Part shown: positions 8,601 through 16,764 of the stretch, piece by piece
How the letters are laid out: every line of letters starts with the position of its first letter
Numbering within the stretch: position 1 is the first letter of the stretch
DNA from: Paenibacillus rhizovicinus
Lineage (GTDB): Bacteria; Bacillota; Bacilli; Paenibacillales; Paenibacillaceae
Reading direction: 5' to 3'
DNA: 64,000 nt
NCBI RefSeq assembly: GCF_010365285.1
Contig: NZ_CP048286.1
Coordinates: forward strand, 186,001-250,000
Program-made: the position numbers and the translations under genes
Notes under the pieces: generated by a model
The model's database searches: none
Seen by the model: only the letters and a program-made list of their open reading frames with translations
What the model was told of the DNA's origin: nothing

Positions 8601-9761
8601 TTAGTTATCCGCCACCACGATTTCCCATTCGTGAATTTCGTAGCCGCGGGCGCCGAACTTGACGTACGGATCCTGCTTGACCAGGCTCTCCACCTCTTCG
8701 AGGGAGGCGCCGCGATAAATGACCAGGCCGCCGGCGCCGTCGACGAAGCGGCCGTTGGCGTGAAGTCTGCCCGCCGCGCGATTATCGGCCAGGAATTGCA
8801 GATGCTCTGCTCGGTATTGGACGCTCTTCTCCATATCGATCATCGGGAGGAACACGGCGAAGTGCTTGCGTTCGCCCGACTCTCTGCGATTCCGGTCCTC
8901 CGTCAGCTGATACTTGTACATGCCGGACATATCCGTGTCGCCGTAACCTTCGAGCACCGCCTGATTGATCAGCGCCTGTGCCCGCTTCCCGGCATGTAAC
9001 CTCACCTGGGATTCGGCTCCCATATCCGCCGCCAGATTCATATCCTTGGCCAGCAGCTTCAGGGCGAAGCCCGGCTGGTAGGACTCCTTCGCGATAAATT
9101 GCGTATAATGGCGTTCCATAATTTTGCTTTGGGCAAAGCTGTTGTTCAAGATGCCGAACAACGTGTCGGAATCCAGTCCCGCCTGCTGCGCCAGCGCGTA
9201 CGCTTCGCCTACCGCGAGCGTATGAATGCCGACCATCAGCTGGTTAATCAGCTTGACCGCGGAGCCGCTCCCAGCATCGCCGACGAAGCTGATCGACTTG
9301 CCGAACGCCGATAGCACATTGTGCACGCGGTTGAATACGTCCTCGCGGCCGCCGACCATGACGCTGAGCGTTCCGGCTTCGGCACCGGTCGTGCCGCCGC
9401 TGACCGGCGCATCGAGGAAATCGATGCCGGCCTCCGAGGCCTGCGCGTGCAGCTCGCGGCTCAGCGTCGGCGATACGGTGCTGCAGTCGATCAGCACAAG
9501 TCCTTTGCGAGCGTTCGCGATCAGTCCTTCGGCGCCGGAGTAAACGCTTTCGACGTCCGACGGCAGCGGGAGGCAGGTCAGGATGACGTCCATCTGAAGA
9601 GCCAACTCGGCCAGCGACAATCCCGTACGGCCTCCCTTGGCTTCGAACTCCTGCTCTTTGCCCTGACTGCGGTTCTTGCCGTACACTTCGAAGCCCGCCT
9701 TCATTAAGTTAAGCGCCATTGGAAATCCCATATTGCCCAATCCGACAAATCCAACTTTCAT
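8601..9761 (-). CDS. Beta-hydroxyacid dehydrogenase fused to a YciI-like domain
   Basis: Residues 1-285 form a 3-hydroxyisobutyrate/tartronate-semialdehyde dehydrogenase. The N-terminus GFVGLGNMGFPMALNL is the NAD(P)-binding glycine-rich loop. DAPVSGGTTGAEAGTL is the substrate-binding motif. K in GSAVKLINQLMVG (about residue 171) is the catalytic lysine. From about residue 290 to the end is a YciI-like ferredoxin-fold domain (KHFAVFLPMIDM, EHLQFLADNRAAGRL, DPYVKFGARGYEIHEWEIV), normally a separate protein of about 95 residues. The reading frame is uninterrupted and the joint is short, so this looks like a genuine fusion and not a frameshift. GGAGGG lies 8 nt before the ATG. The substrate is unknown. 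Confidence 0.85.
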   Translation of the reverse strand: MKVGFVGLGNMGFPMALNLMKAGFEVYGKNRSQGKEQEFEAKGGRTGLSLAELALQMDVILTCLPLPSDVESVYSGAEGLIANARKGLVLIDCSTVSPTLSRELHAQASEAGIDFLDAPVSGGTTGAEAGTLSVMVGGREDVFNRVHNVLSAFGKSISFVGDAGSGSAVKLINQLMVGIHTLAVGEAYALAQQAGLDSDTLFGILNNSFAQSKIMERHYTQFIAKESYQPGFALKLLAKDMNLAADMGAESQVRLHAGKRAQALINQAVLEGYGDTDMSGMYKYQLTEDRNRRESGERKHFAVFLPMIDMEKSVQYRAEHLQFLADNRAAGRLHANGRFVDGAGGLVIYRGASLEEVESLVKQDPYVKFGARGYEIHEWEIVVADN

Positions 9762-9838
9762 TCCTTATCCCTCCGGTTTTCGTAGGAAGTCACCGGCACG
9801 TTCCGGCCGACCTCTAGCTAGAATGTTTCCGGTTGCAG

Positions 9839-10720
9839 TTACGTCCGCCGTCTGCGCCAGCCGAAGATCTTCACATGGACGATAGCCCGGGTCGACCAAT
9901 GGGCAATCAGATGAAGAAGAATAAAGACAATTACCAGCGGCTTGAACAACAACCAGCAGACCGCCCACAGCACGAAAATTTGCCAAGGCTTCATTTTGCG
10001 CAATAATTTATTCGGCCATAAACAGATCCGATAGAGAAGATATTGATTGCGGAGCGACTCCAGGTATTCGTCCTGGTACTGCTTTTCGTCGGGTTTGAGT
10101 CGCACCGCGCCGCGCATATACGTCTCGTGCAGCTTATAATCGCCGCGTCTTGCCGCAGCCCAAGCCAGGTACATCAAGACAACCGCTTCTTCCGCGCCGT
10201 ATCGGAGCGCTTCGCGTTCCAATTCCCTGGACACGCCGTCATTTCCAAGCAGCGCTTCCGTATAGCTTAGGATGGATAAATATTGGGCTTTCTCGGGCTC
10301 CAGCTCGAGCGCCGCTTCGATTTGTTCCTTCGCTTCCGCGAATTTGCCCTTCTTGAGCCATTGATTCGCTTGCAAGTAATAGTAATGGGCCTCGTAAGGA
10401 TCAATTCGAAGCGCTTCCCGGATCGCCTCGTCAAAGGCGGCCACATTGCCGGTCTCGTAAAAGATCGACACGCGGACATACCAGCCTAATTGATGCTCGG
10501 GGTCCCGCCTTAACGCTTCTTCTACCCAATGCTGGGCTTTCTCGTATTCTTCGGTTAACACGCATATCTGCGCATATAAGGCGTATGGATGCGGATTATG
10601 GGGATCTTCCCGCAGCAGCTCTTCCGTTTTGGCCAACGCTTCCTTATATTTCTTCCATGAGATCAGCTGATAGACCGCGCTGTAGCTTGTACTAGAGGAT
10701 GGCGTCAATATCCCTTCCAC
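9839..10720 (-). CDS. Tetratricopeptide-repeat protein with C-terminal membrane segment
   Basis: The 293-residue protein starts with GTG (GGAGG 8 nt upstream) and contains about five TPR helix pairs between residues 15 and 210, for example YALYAQICVLTEEYEKAQHW, LGWYVRVSIFYETGNVAAFD and HYYYLQANQWLKKGKFAEAK. A hydrophobic stretch (IFVLWAVCWLLFKPLVIVFI, residues about 250-270) follows, and the tail is Arg-rich (KIFGWRRRRT). It is therefore a C-tail-anchored membrane scaffold with its repeats in the cytoplasm. It lies 24 nt downstream of the AAA+ ATPase gene, so the two are likely co-expressed and may act together, with the TPR protein presenting substrate to or docking the ATPase. No known named partner system was recognised. 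Confidence 0.8.
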   Translation of the reverse strand: MEGILTPSSSTSYSAVYQLISWKKYKEALAKTEELLREDPHNPHPYALYAQICVLTEEYEKAQHWVEEALRRDPEHQLGWYVRVSIFYETGNVAAFDEAIREALRIDPYEAHYYYLQANQWLKKGKFAEAKEQIEAALELEPEKAQYLSILSYTEALLGNDGVSRELEREALRYGAEEAVVLMYLAWAAARRGDYKLHETYMRGAVRLKPDEKQYQDEYLESLRNQYLLYRICLWPNKLLRKMKPWQIFVLWAVCWLLFKPLVIVFILLHLIAHWSTRAIVHVKIFGWRRRRT

Positions 10721-10744
10721 AAAACAATCCTCCTGCCGAATCGA

Positions 10745-11701
10745 CTATTTAATCCCATGCCGCTTCGCATAATCCAACACAATCTTGTAATCGCCGTTCA
10801 CATCGCTGAAGGTCGCATAATTCCTGGCTGTCGCAAACCATTCGACCGTTGTCGCCTTGCGTTCCTTCAATGATTTTCGCAGATCATCCTGCGTAATCGG
10901 CTGAATTTCGCCAGTCTCGAAGGTCCTCTCCATCGCCGATGTAACGGCATCGTTAACGACCTGCTCCAGGTCGGCACCAGAGAACAGCTTCGTCTCTGCG
11001 GCCAGCTTGCCAAGGTTGAGATTGCCTGCGGGTTTGCCCGCAAGCTTCAGCCGCAAGATGGTCGAACGTTCTTCCTCCTCCGGAGGCGGCACGAATACGA
11101 GATGGTTGAACCGGCCGGGACGGCGCAAGGCGGAATCCAGATACCACGGCGTGTTGGTCGCGCCGATCACGAACACCTGGTCATTGCCGGACTGCAGCCC
11201 GTCGAGCTCGGTCAGGAGCTGGTTAACGAGCATCCGCTCATGATGCTGTCTCATCTGGTGGCGGCTTCCGCCCATCGCGTCCAGTTCATCGATAAAGATG
11301 ACGCATGGCTTATTTTCCCGCGCTTTCCGGAACACGTCATGCAGGTTATGCTCGCTTTGCCCGACGTACATCGACAGAATCGCCTGCAGCTCGATATGAA
11401 TGAAATTCGCATCGATTTCGCCGGCTACCGCACGGGCCAGGAACGTTTTGCCGCATCCGGGAGGTCCGAACAAGAGAAGGCTTCCGCCGGCTTCTTTGCC
11501 GTAAGCCTTGAAGATTTCCGGCTGCTTGAGCGGCATGATGAAATTCATTCGAATCTTCTTCTTCACGTCTTCCAGCCCGCCGACATCTTCGAAAGTCTCC
11601 TTAGGCTTGTCAGATTCGACTAAGGAATGATCATCCTTATCGAATTGCATCAGCTTCAACTTATTCCTTCTTCTCTCCGACAGTTCATCATTATCCGACA
11701 T
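10745..11701 (-). CDS. Short AAA+ ATPase, Vps4/SpoVK/Ycf46-like
   Basis: This is a single-ring AAA+ domain of 318 residues. Walker A GPPGCGKT is at 79-86, pore-loop region LSMYVGQSEHN at 109-119, Walker B VIFIDE at 134-139, sensor-1 ATN at 181-183, and arginine-finger motif RRPGRF at 193-198. The C-terminal segment TVEWFATARNYATFSD resembles the helical tail of meiotic-clade/Vps4-like AAA proteins. There is no transmembrane segment or protease domain, so it is an unfoldase or remodelling ATPase, not FtsH. GGAGGG precedes the ATG. It is the first gene of a pair with a membrane-anchored TPR protein. Its cellular substrate is unknown. Confidence 0.85.
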   Translation of the reverse strand: MSDNDELSERRRNKLKLMQFDKDDHSLVESDKPKETFEDVGGLEDVKKKIRMNFIMPLKQPEIFKAYGKEAGGSLLLFGPPGCGKTFLARAVAGEIDANFIHIELQAILSMYVGQSEHNLHDVFRKARENKPCVIFIDELDAMGGSRHQMRQHHERMLVNQLLTELDGLQSGNDQVFVIGATNTPWYLDSALRRPGRFNHLVFVPPPEEEERSTILRLKLAGKPAGNLNLGKLAAETKLFSGADLEQVVNDAVTSAMERTFETGEIQPITQDDLRKSLKERKATTVEWFATARNYATFSDVNGDYKIVLDYAKRHGIK

Positions 11702-11857
11702 CCTAGGTTCCCTCCTTCGCCTACTATATAGAAGATAGTAACATATTCCCTTCTTCGTTTGTTTTACTTTATCTTTAAGCCGCTCAAGTACCTGCTATGG
11801 CTTGTCCGCCGAGATGTCTTCTCCTTTAGAGTTAGGGCTTCGACGTGGCTGTTCGCA

Positions 11858-11888
11858 ATAAAAAAAAGCCGCAATTTAAGCGGCTTTC
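11858..11888 (-). terminator. Rho-independent terminator for the helix-turn-helix gene
   Basis: On the minus strand AAAGCCGC and GCGGCTTT form an 8-bp stem with a 7-nt loop, followed by a run of eight T. It lies 63 nt after the stop of the gene at 11951-12496. Confidence 0.85.
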
Positions 11889-11950
11889 AGAGAATAATGG
11901 CTGGCTCGGCTGCAATTGTCAGTCCAAGGGTATTTACAGGCACAAGCTGA

Positions 11951-12496
11951 CTATTCCGCTTCTCTCACCAAAACGATTTCGTTCGTCAGGTATTCGTAGG
12001 CGGCTACCCACTCGTTCGAGATTAAGATGTCGCTTAACTCGGCATCGCTTACGGCGCCATGCTGATTCTTGCTAATTAATTGATGCAGGGCTAGCTTATC
12101 CCACCCGACGCAATCGTTTGCCGCGATCCCGGCGTTTCGGCACCGATGCTTTCGCTCTTCCTCTCGTGCTGCCTCGATTTCGTAATGTTCGTCTTGGAGA
12201 CTGAGGAAGTGGAGCAATAAGTCGTCCAGAAGAACCAGGCTGGATTCGCTGGCCGCCTCTTCTCTGCACGCAAGCAATTTAGCGGTGATGTCCAAAACAG
12301 CCTTCTCGTGTTCGCTTAACCTGCCGGGGATGAGAGGTTTTACGGTCGAAGCCGGGATCTCCCACCTGCTTCTTCTTCCCTTGTTCTTGCGCTTCCCTTG
12401 CAAAGTGCCCGCTGCCAGCCACTGGTAAATGATGCGTTTCTCTTTATTTAACATAATCGCGACTTCTTCCACGGTAAATAAGGGCTCATAGGTCAC
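11951..12496 (-). CDS. Helix-turn-helix (excisionase/MerR-like N-terminus) DNA-binding protein
   Basis: The 181-residue protein begins with FTVEEVAIMLNKEKRIIYQW, the winged HTH of excisionase/MerR-type HTH_17 domains, followed by a basic wing (GKRKNKGRRSRWEIP). The rest is acidic and helical (CREEAASESSLVLLDDLLLH), with no effector domain that I recognise. The GTG start has GGAGG 8 nt upstream. A 9-bp inverted repeat at 12515-12540 lies just upstream and could be an autoregulatory operator or an mRNA hairpin. The gene has its own downstream terminator and lies about 100 nt after the GH16 gene on the same strand. It is probably a transcription factor; its targets are unknown. Confidence 0.7.
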   Translation of the reverse strand: MTYEPLFTVEEVAIMLNKEKRIIYQWLAAGTLQGKRKNKGRRSRWEIPASTVKPLIPGRLSEHEKAVLDITAKLLACREEAASESSLVLLDDLLLHFLSLQDEHYEIEAAREEERKHRCRNAGIAANDCVGWDKLALHQLISKNQHGAVSDAELSDILISNEWVAAYEYLTNEIVLVREAE

Positions 12497-12514
12497 TTCG
12501 ACCGCCTCCTAAGA

Positions 12515-12540
12515 CTACGAAACTAGCGATGGTTTCATAG
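12515..12540. promoter_or_regulatory. Inverted repeat upstream of the HTH gene (operator candidate)
   Basis: CTACGAAAC and GTTTCATAG flank an 8-nt spacer, giving 9 bp with one G-T pair. It ends 19 nt before the GTG start and 5 nt upstream of the GGAGG. It could bind the HTH protein (autoregulation) or fold in the mRNA near the ribosome binding site. Function is inferred. Confidence 0.4.
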
Positions 12541-12598
12541 ATATGTTCCGGCAGGCGAATTTATGACCGCTCCTTCCGTGCACGATGGCCCATGGCCG

Positions 12599-15500
12599 TC
12601 AGCCATTCTTGAAATCGAGTTTTCCGTTCTTGACGGTAATGATTCTCGGCTTGCCAGCGTTGTTCCACAGCTTCTGGGTGGTGACCGCGTAGGAAGCGTC
12701 TTTGGTCATGATGACAACGGTCTTATTCAATTTCTTGAACAGACTGACGTCGATCGTCACTTCGACGGATGAGGCTCCGGTACCGGTGAAATCCATGACA
12801 ATGTCACTCCCCGAGCCGTTCAAGATGGACTGTACAAGCGACTGGTCACGCAAATCCACGGAGACTGCGCCTTTGTTCGCGGTGAAGTGCACGGGAACGC
12901 CGCTAATGTCCACCACGTCCGGCGGCGTGATTGGCGGGGCTGCTGCCAAGACCAGCTTGCCCATGCCCACGCCCTTCGAGCCTGTGGCGATACCGTCGTA
13001 GACTGCGAGATAGCCTCTGTTGCTGCCGTCCGAATCGTTGAGTACCAGCGCGATGTCGTACAGGCTGCTTGCATCGATCGTACTGCTGTCTAGTCCGAGA
13101 TAAGCCCACTTGATGGCGATCTCGTAGGTGGTGGTTCCTGCGCTATCGTCCCTTACGATCTGCGTCGTCGCCATATCCGCAGGAATGGCGCTATTGCCCG
13201 TCAACGTGCCGTCGGCACCCCAATTCCATTGCTGGACGCCTTGGGCAGGATTGAGCGCGAAGCCCATCTCGCGATAGCCTGCCGAACCTCTGACCGCAAG
13301 CTGAACGCCATCGCCTTGCCAGATGTTGCCGCCCGTTTGATTCTGATTCAAGTCAGGCGTCTTGGCCGTTACGGCAAGATACAGATTGTCCTTGTCCCAG
13401 GCCAGTTGGCCTGAAACGGCAACGGAAGGCCTCATGCCGCTGGAAGTGCCATCATTGAAGGAGATCGGTTGAGCGGCTCCCCAAACAGGATCATCCTCCA
13501 AATTGCCGTCGATCGTTACCGGCGTTGTCGCCTGAACGGCGGTAAGCGCGCCTAATTTGACGCTGGCTGATCCGGATCCGCCATCGCCGGTCGTGAAATC
13601 GGCCGTGAAGGTGGAGCCGATTCCCGCGACAGCAGCCGCATCTACCGCAAAGGTCAATACTTGTTGATTTCCTGGGGCAACGGTATACTGTTTTGTCGTT
13701 CCTGCCAAAGTGACGGTGCCCGTTTGGGCCTCTCCGGAAGAGGCCGTATTCGTCAACGTGGCTTGAATTTGCCATTGGCTGCCGGCTGCATCGTACACCG
13801 GCGCGAGGCTCAGGTCCACCGTGTACTTAGGACGATCGTATACCCTGACATAATCGACTTGCATTTCGTCATAAGTGAAATCGGCTGGCAGCGCGCCGCC
13901 GGCTTTCTCGATCGAGAGCATGAGATGCAGCGGGTTCTGATTGATGCCGCTGAAGCTGCCCGTGCCGTATCCTTGGTCGAGCAAGCCGCCGTCTACTTTC
14001 CACATGGCTTTGCCGTCAATGTAGAAGGTATAGCCGGAAGGCGTCCATTGCAAACCGAGTTTATGGAAGTTGCCGTCATAAATATTGGAAACGTAGTCCT
14101 TATACGAGAAGTTCGTGCCGGCTGCCGCGTGGGCGCCGCCATAACCGTTCCAGTGCAACGAGCTGTCGGAGACGCCGTCCGCATTGCCGATCGTTTCAAG
14201 AATATCGATTTCCGTGCCGTCCAAGCCATCGTTTTGTTCGATCAGTACCGACGGTTCATACAGCCAGAACGCGCCCCAAGTATTGGCAACCTGCGGGAAT
14301 TTAACGCTGGATTCGTAGTAACCGTAGGCATTCTCGAAATTGACGACGCTGCGATCATCCAGAGCGGTCTGTACCGCGCCGGCCGAGAGAAAGTTGGGAT
14401 CGGCAGCTAAGCCATATTCGGTCCCCTGCTGCGGATCGCGCTTCATGCCCAATGCCAGATGGCCGTCTTCGACTTTAATCAGGCTGTTATCCCAAGCGCT
14501 TCCTCCTGCGCGCACTTCTTCGACGCTTGGCACCCACTTGGCCGTATCCAGCGAAGTACCGTCGAATTCGTCGTCGAACAATAAACCTTGATTCTCGTTA
14601 AATGTCGCTGCCATGCTGCCCGTAGACGCATAGGTGATCTTGACCACTAAATTGTCGCCATCTTCGCCGATGTCGGTGTTTGTCACGCCAACTGTAGGCA
14701 GGCCTAAGAGATTAGCCGTATCGAAGCCAGCGAATGTCGTATTGGGCTGGATGGGCTGCAAGGTAACGGTGGCTGTATAAACCGTATTCGTATTGAACGT
14801 ACTAGTAATAAGCGGATCCCAAGTGATGGTTTCCGCAGCTACGCCTTTGCCGCCGTCTCTATACGCCCATGCATCCGAGACGCCGTTGTTGTAGAGGTAG
14901 TGATAGCGGCTGGTCGGGAAGACGCCGGCTTGCGGAACTTTGATCGCTCCGACGGTAACTTGATCGGTGATCGGCTTCTTGCCGCCGCTGCCGCCTGTAC
15001 CGCCATCGCCTGTCTTCAAGAGCGTGATCGTGAAATTCTCTAGCTTGACGTTGAGATTTTCCGCTTTCCAGCTCACGCCTCCGGAGAGCAGCTTTGTATT
15101 GTTGGTATCGGTGTAAGAGAAGATCCGAGTACCGTCTGCATATCCGGTGATGGTGCTGCCGATCACATCAAATTCATAGTGAATCGGGGTATCCGTATAC
15201 GCCGGCTGCGGATTAATGCCGGTTAAGGCGCCGCCGTCATTATATCGAACAGCACCGTTGCCATAAAGGTTCATTCCCCAGTTGGCGATATAAGCCCAGT
15301 AATAATCTTTCGGATTGCGATTAGCATCCGGGCTGCTATTCCTGAATTGCAATTTGAAATCGTTCCAGCCCGCCGGAATCAAGTCGAAATCCGAAATATC
15401 GAATGCTACTTTGTAGTCCATCCAGGTGGAATCGCCATAGGAAGCCGACTGTCCGTTCGCCACCGAATAATCGGTCGGACCGACGGTTACGGCGCCTTCG

Positions 15501-16108
15501 GAATCCAAGCTGGTGATGGTGAAATTGCGAAGGGTAAGCGCGATATTCTCTGCCGTCCAGCTAACGCCGCCGGATAACAATGCTCCTGCGCTGTCGTCCG
15601 TGTAGGAGAATATCTGCGTACCGTTCGCATGACCGGTGATCGTGCTGCCGATCACGTCGAACTCATAGTGGATGGGCGTATCCGCATAGACCGGTTGAGG
15701 ACTGACAGCGGTAATGGGGCTGCCGTTGTTGTATTTTACGGAACCGTTGCCATACAGATTCATCCCCCAGTTCGCGATGTAAGCCCAATAATAATTATCA
15801 TCATTGTTTCTGAACTGCAGTTTGAAATCATGCCAGTCGCCGGAAGTATCTGCGAAATCAGCGATATCAAACTCTACCTTGTAGTCCGCCCAGCTGGCAT
15901 CGCCATATGAATGCGTATCCCATGCGTTTACGTTAAAGTCGGTCGGACCGGCCAGTACTGTCCCGCCGCTGGCTGTTCCGGCAGTAGCCGCCGGACTGTC
16001 GGCCATTACATTGTCGTCGGCGAAAACGCCTGTCGCGGAGCCGAACAACATCGTCAGAATCGCGACAATCGTTGATAACGCTTTCAATTTAACCTTTTTC
16101 ATCTTCAT
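12599..16108 (-). CDS. Secreted multidomain GH16 glucanase (laminarinase-like)
   Basis: The 1169-residue protein has a signal peptide (KVKLKALSTIVAILTMLFGS, cleavage near VFA-DD). Two near-duplicate lectin-like modules follow at about 50-205 and 210-366, sharing YYWAYIANWGMNLYGNG and DTPIHYEFDVIGSTITG. After a Gly-rich linker and a beta domain comes a GH16 catalytic domain at about 510-760, with the ExDxxE motif EIDILE near residue 633. An Ig-like stretch, a CBM9/DOMON module (865-1045) and a C-terminal domain of the type that usually precedes SLH repeats complete it. No SLH repeat follows, so it should be released or only loosely held. I start at ATG 16108 (AAGGAGG 12 nt upstream). It likely cleaves beta-1,3 or mixed-linkage glucans outside the cell. 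Confidence 0.85.
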   Translation of the reverse strand: MKMKKVKLKALSTIVAILTMLFGSATGVFADDNVMADSPAATAGTASGGTVLAGPTDFNVNAWDTHSYGDASWADYKVEFDIADFADTSGDWHDFKLQFRNNDDNYYWAYIANWGMNLYGNGSVKYNNGSPITAVSPQPVYADTPIHYEFDVIGSTITGHANGTQIFSYTDDSAGALLSGGVSWTAENIALTLRNFTITSLDSEGAVTVGPTDYSVANGQSASYGDSTWMDYKVAFDISDFDLIPAGWNDFKLQFRNSSPDANRNPKDYYWAYIANWGMNLYGNGAVRYNDGGALTGINPQPAYTDTPIHYEFDVIGSTITGYADGTRIFSYTDTNNTKLLSGGVSWKAENLNVKLENFTITLLKTGDGGTGGSGGKKPITDQVTVGAIKVPQAGVFPTSRYHYLYNNGVSDAWAYRDGGKGVAAETITWDPLITSTFNTNTVYTATVTLQPIQPNTTFAGFDTANLLGLPTVGVTNTDIGEDGDNLVVKITYASTGSMAATFNENQGLLFDDEFDGTSLDTAKWVPSVEEVRAGGSAWDNSLIKVEDGHLALGMKRDPQQGTEYGLAADPNFLSAGAVQTALDDRSVVNFENAYGYYESSVKFPQVANTWGAFWLYEPSVLIEQNDGLDGTEIDILETIGNADGVSDSSLHWNGYGGAHAAAGTNFSYKDYVSNIYDGNFHKLGLQWTPSGYTFYIDGKAMWKVDGGLLDQGYGTGSFSGINQNPLHLMLSIEKAGGALPADFTYDEMQVDYVRVYDRPKYTVDLSLAPVYDAAGSQWQIQATLTNTASSGEAQTGTVTLAGTTKQYTVAPGNQQVLTFAVDAAAVAGIGSTFTADFTTGDGGSGSASVKLGALTAVQATTPVTIDGNLEDDPVWGAAQPISFNDGTSSGMRPSVAVSGQLAWDKDNLYLAVTAKTPDLNQNQTGGNIWQGDGVQLAVRGSAGYREMGFALNPAQGVQQWNWGADGTLTGNSAIPADMATTQIVRDDSAGTTTYEIAIKWAYLGLDSSTIDASSLYDIALVLNDSDGSNRGYLAVYDGIATGSKGVGMGKLVLAAAPPITPPDVVDISGVPVHFTANKGAVSVDLRDQSLVQSILNGSGSDIVMDFTGTGASSVEVTIDVSLFKKLNKTVVIMTKDASYAVTTQKLWNNAGKPRIITVKNGKLDFKNG

Positions 16109-16606
16109 TTCAACTGTTAACCTCCTTAAATATTCGTGCTTTCGCTCTTCACCCAAGGATCCAGTTTCATAATCGTCCGATGGCTCCACCTCCAAGGCGC
16201 GAATTGAAGACTACTTGAACGTAATTCGTCGGATGCAGCGGACTATCCTCCCCATTCGCAAGGAAAGGCCGCCGATTGATCGGCAGTCTTATAGGTCAAT
16301 TATAAATTCCGGACTGTATGACAATATCGCAAACTTGGATCTGCGGCATTCAACCTTTGAAACTATCCCGCCATCGGAGAAGCCTCTTCTCCAATAATCG
16401 CACGAACGAATCGGTGGCCGTATGGAGGCTGATAGATGCTACAACAGATCGCCGGACTTCGCCAAATCCACGAACGTTGATCCGATGGCACACGGCGTCG
16501 GCAGCAGGTTCTTCGAGATCAGATCCAGATTCCCGGCGATTTGCCAGCCGATCAGTACGACGACGGGCAGGATCAATCCGCAAGTAGCAGCTCCAATTCA
16601 TTCCAT
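16109..16606. other. Intergenic region between GH16 start and the 20-bp hairpin
   Basis: About 500 nt with no credible gene. On the minus strand a TATAAT at 16306-16301 is preceded by TTGTCA with only 14 nt between them, a suboptimal candidate promoter for the GH16 gene with a leader near 190 nt. No cre site or known riboswitch was recognised. Confidence 0.45.
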
Positions 16607-16650
16607 ATGCAAGAAGAAGCCAGGGGCAGCCCCCTGGCTTCTTCTTGCAT
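16607..16650 (-). terminator. Perfect 20-bp hairpin downstream of the giant lyase gene
   Basis: Two 20-nt arms (16607-16626 and 16631-16650) are perfectly complementary around a 4-nt loop. The stem has a GGGG/CCCC core and an arm rich in CTT. It is the only strong stem after the 2901-codon gene and probably ends or protects its transcript. The minus strand lacks a T-tract beyond the stem, so simple intrinsic termination is not certain. Confidence 0.55.
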
Positions 16651-16657
16651 TTCTTCG

Positions 16658-16764
16658 TGTTCTTCAAGTGTTCCTTAATGTCTTCCTTAATGTCTTCCTT
16701 AATGTCTTCCTTAATGTCTTCCTTAATGTCTTCCTTAAGGTGTTCCTTTTCGTGTTCCTTAAGG
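16658..16764 (-). repeat. 12-bp tandem repeat starting in the stop codon of the giant gene
   Basis: On the minus strand about eight imperfect 12-nt units run from the stop codon outward: CCTTAAGGAACA, CGAAAAGGAACA, CCTTAAGGAAGA, then units of CATTAAGGAAGA, fading at 16658. The gene's own TAA lies in the first unit. Because 12 is a multiple of three, nearly every later unit repeats a TAA in the same frame. The array looks like slippage expansion of the gene's 3' end. Confidence 0.9.

Noticed and set aside
16658-16764. Possible CRISPR array
   Set aside because: Units are 12 bp, directly adjacent, without unique spacers or cas genes.
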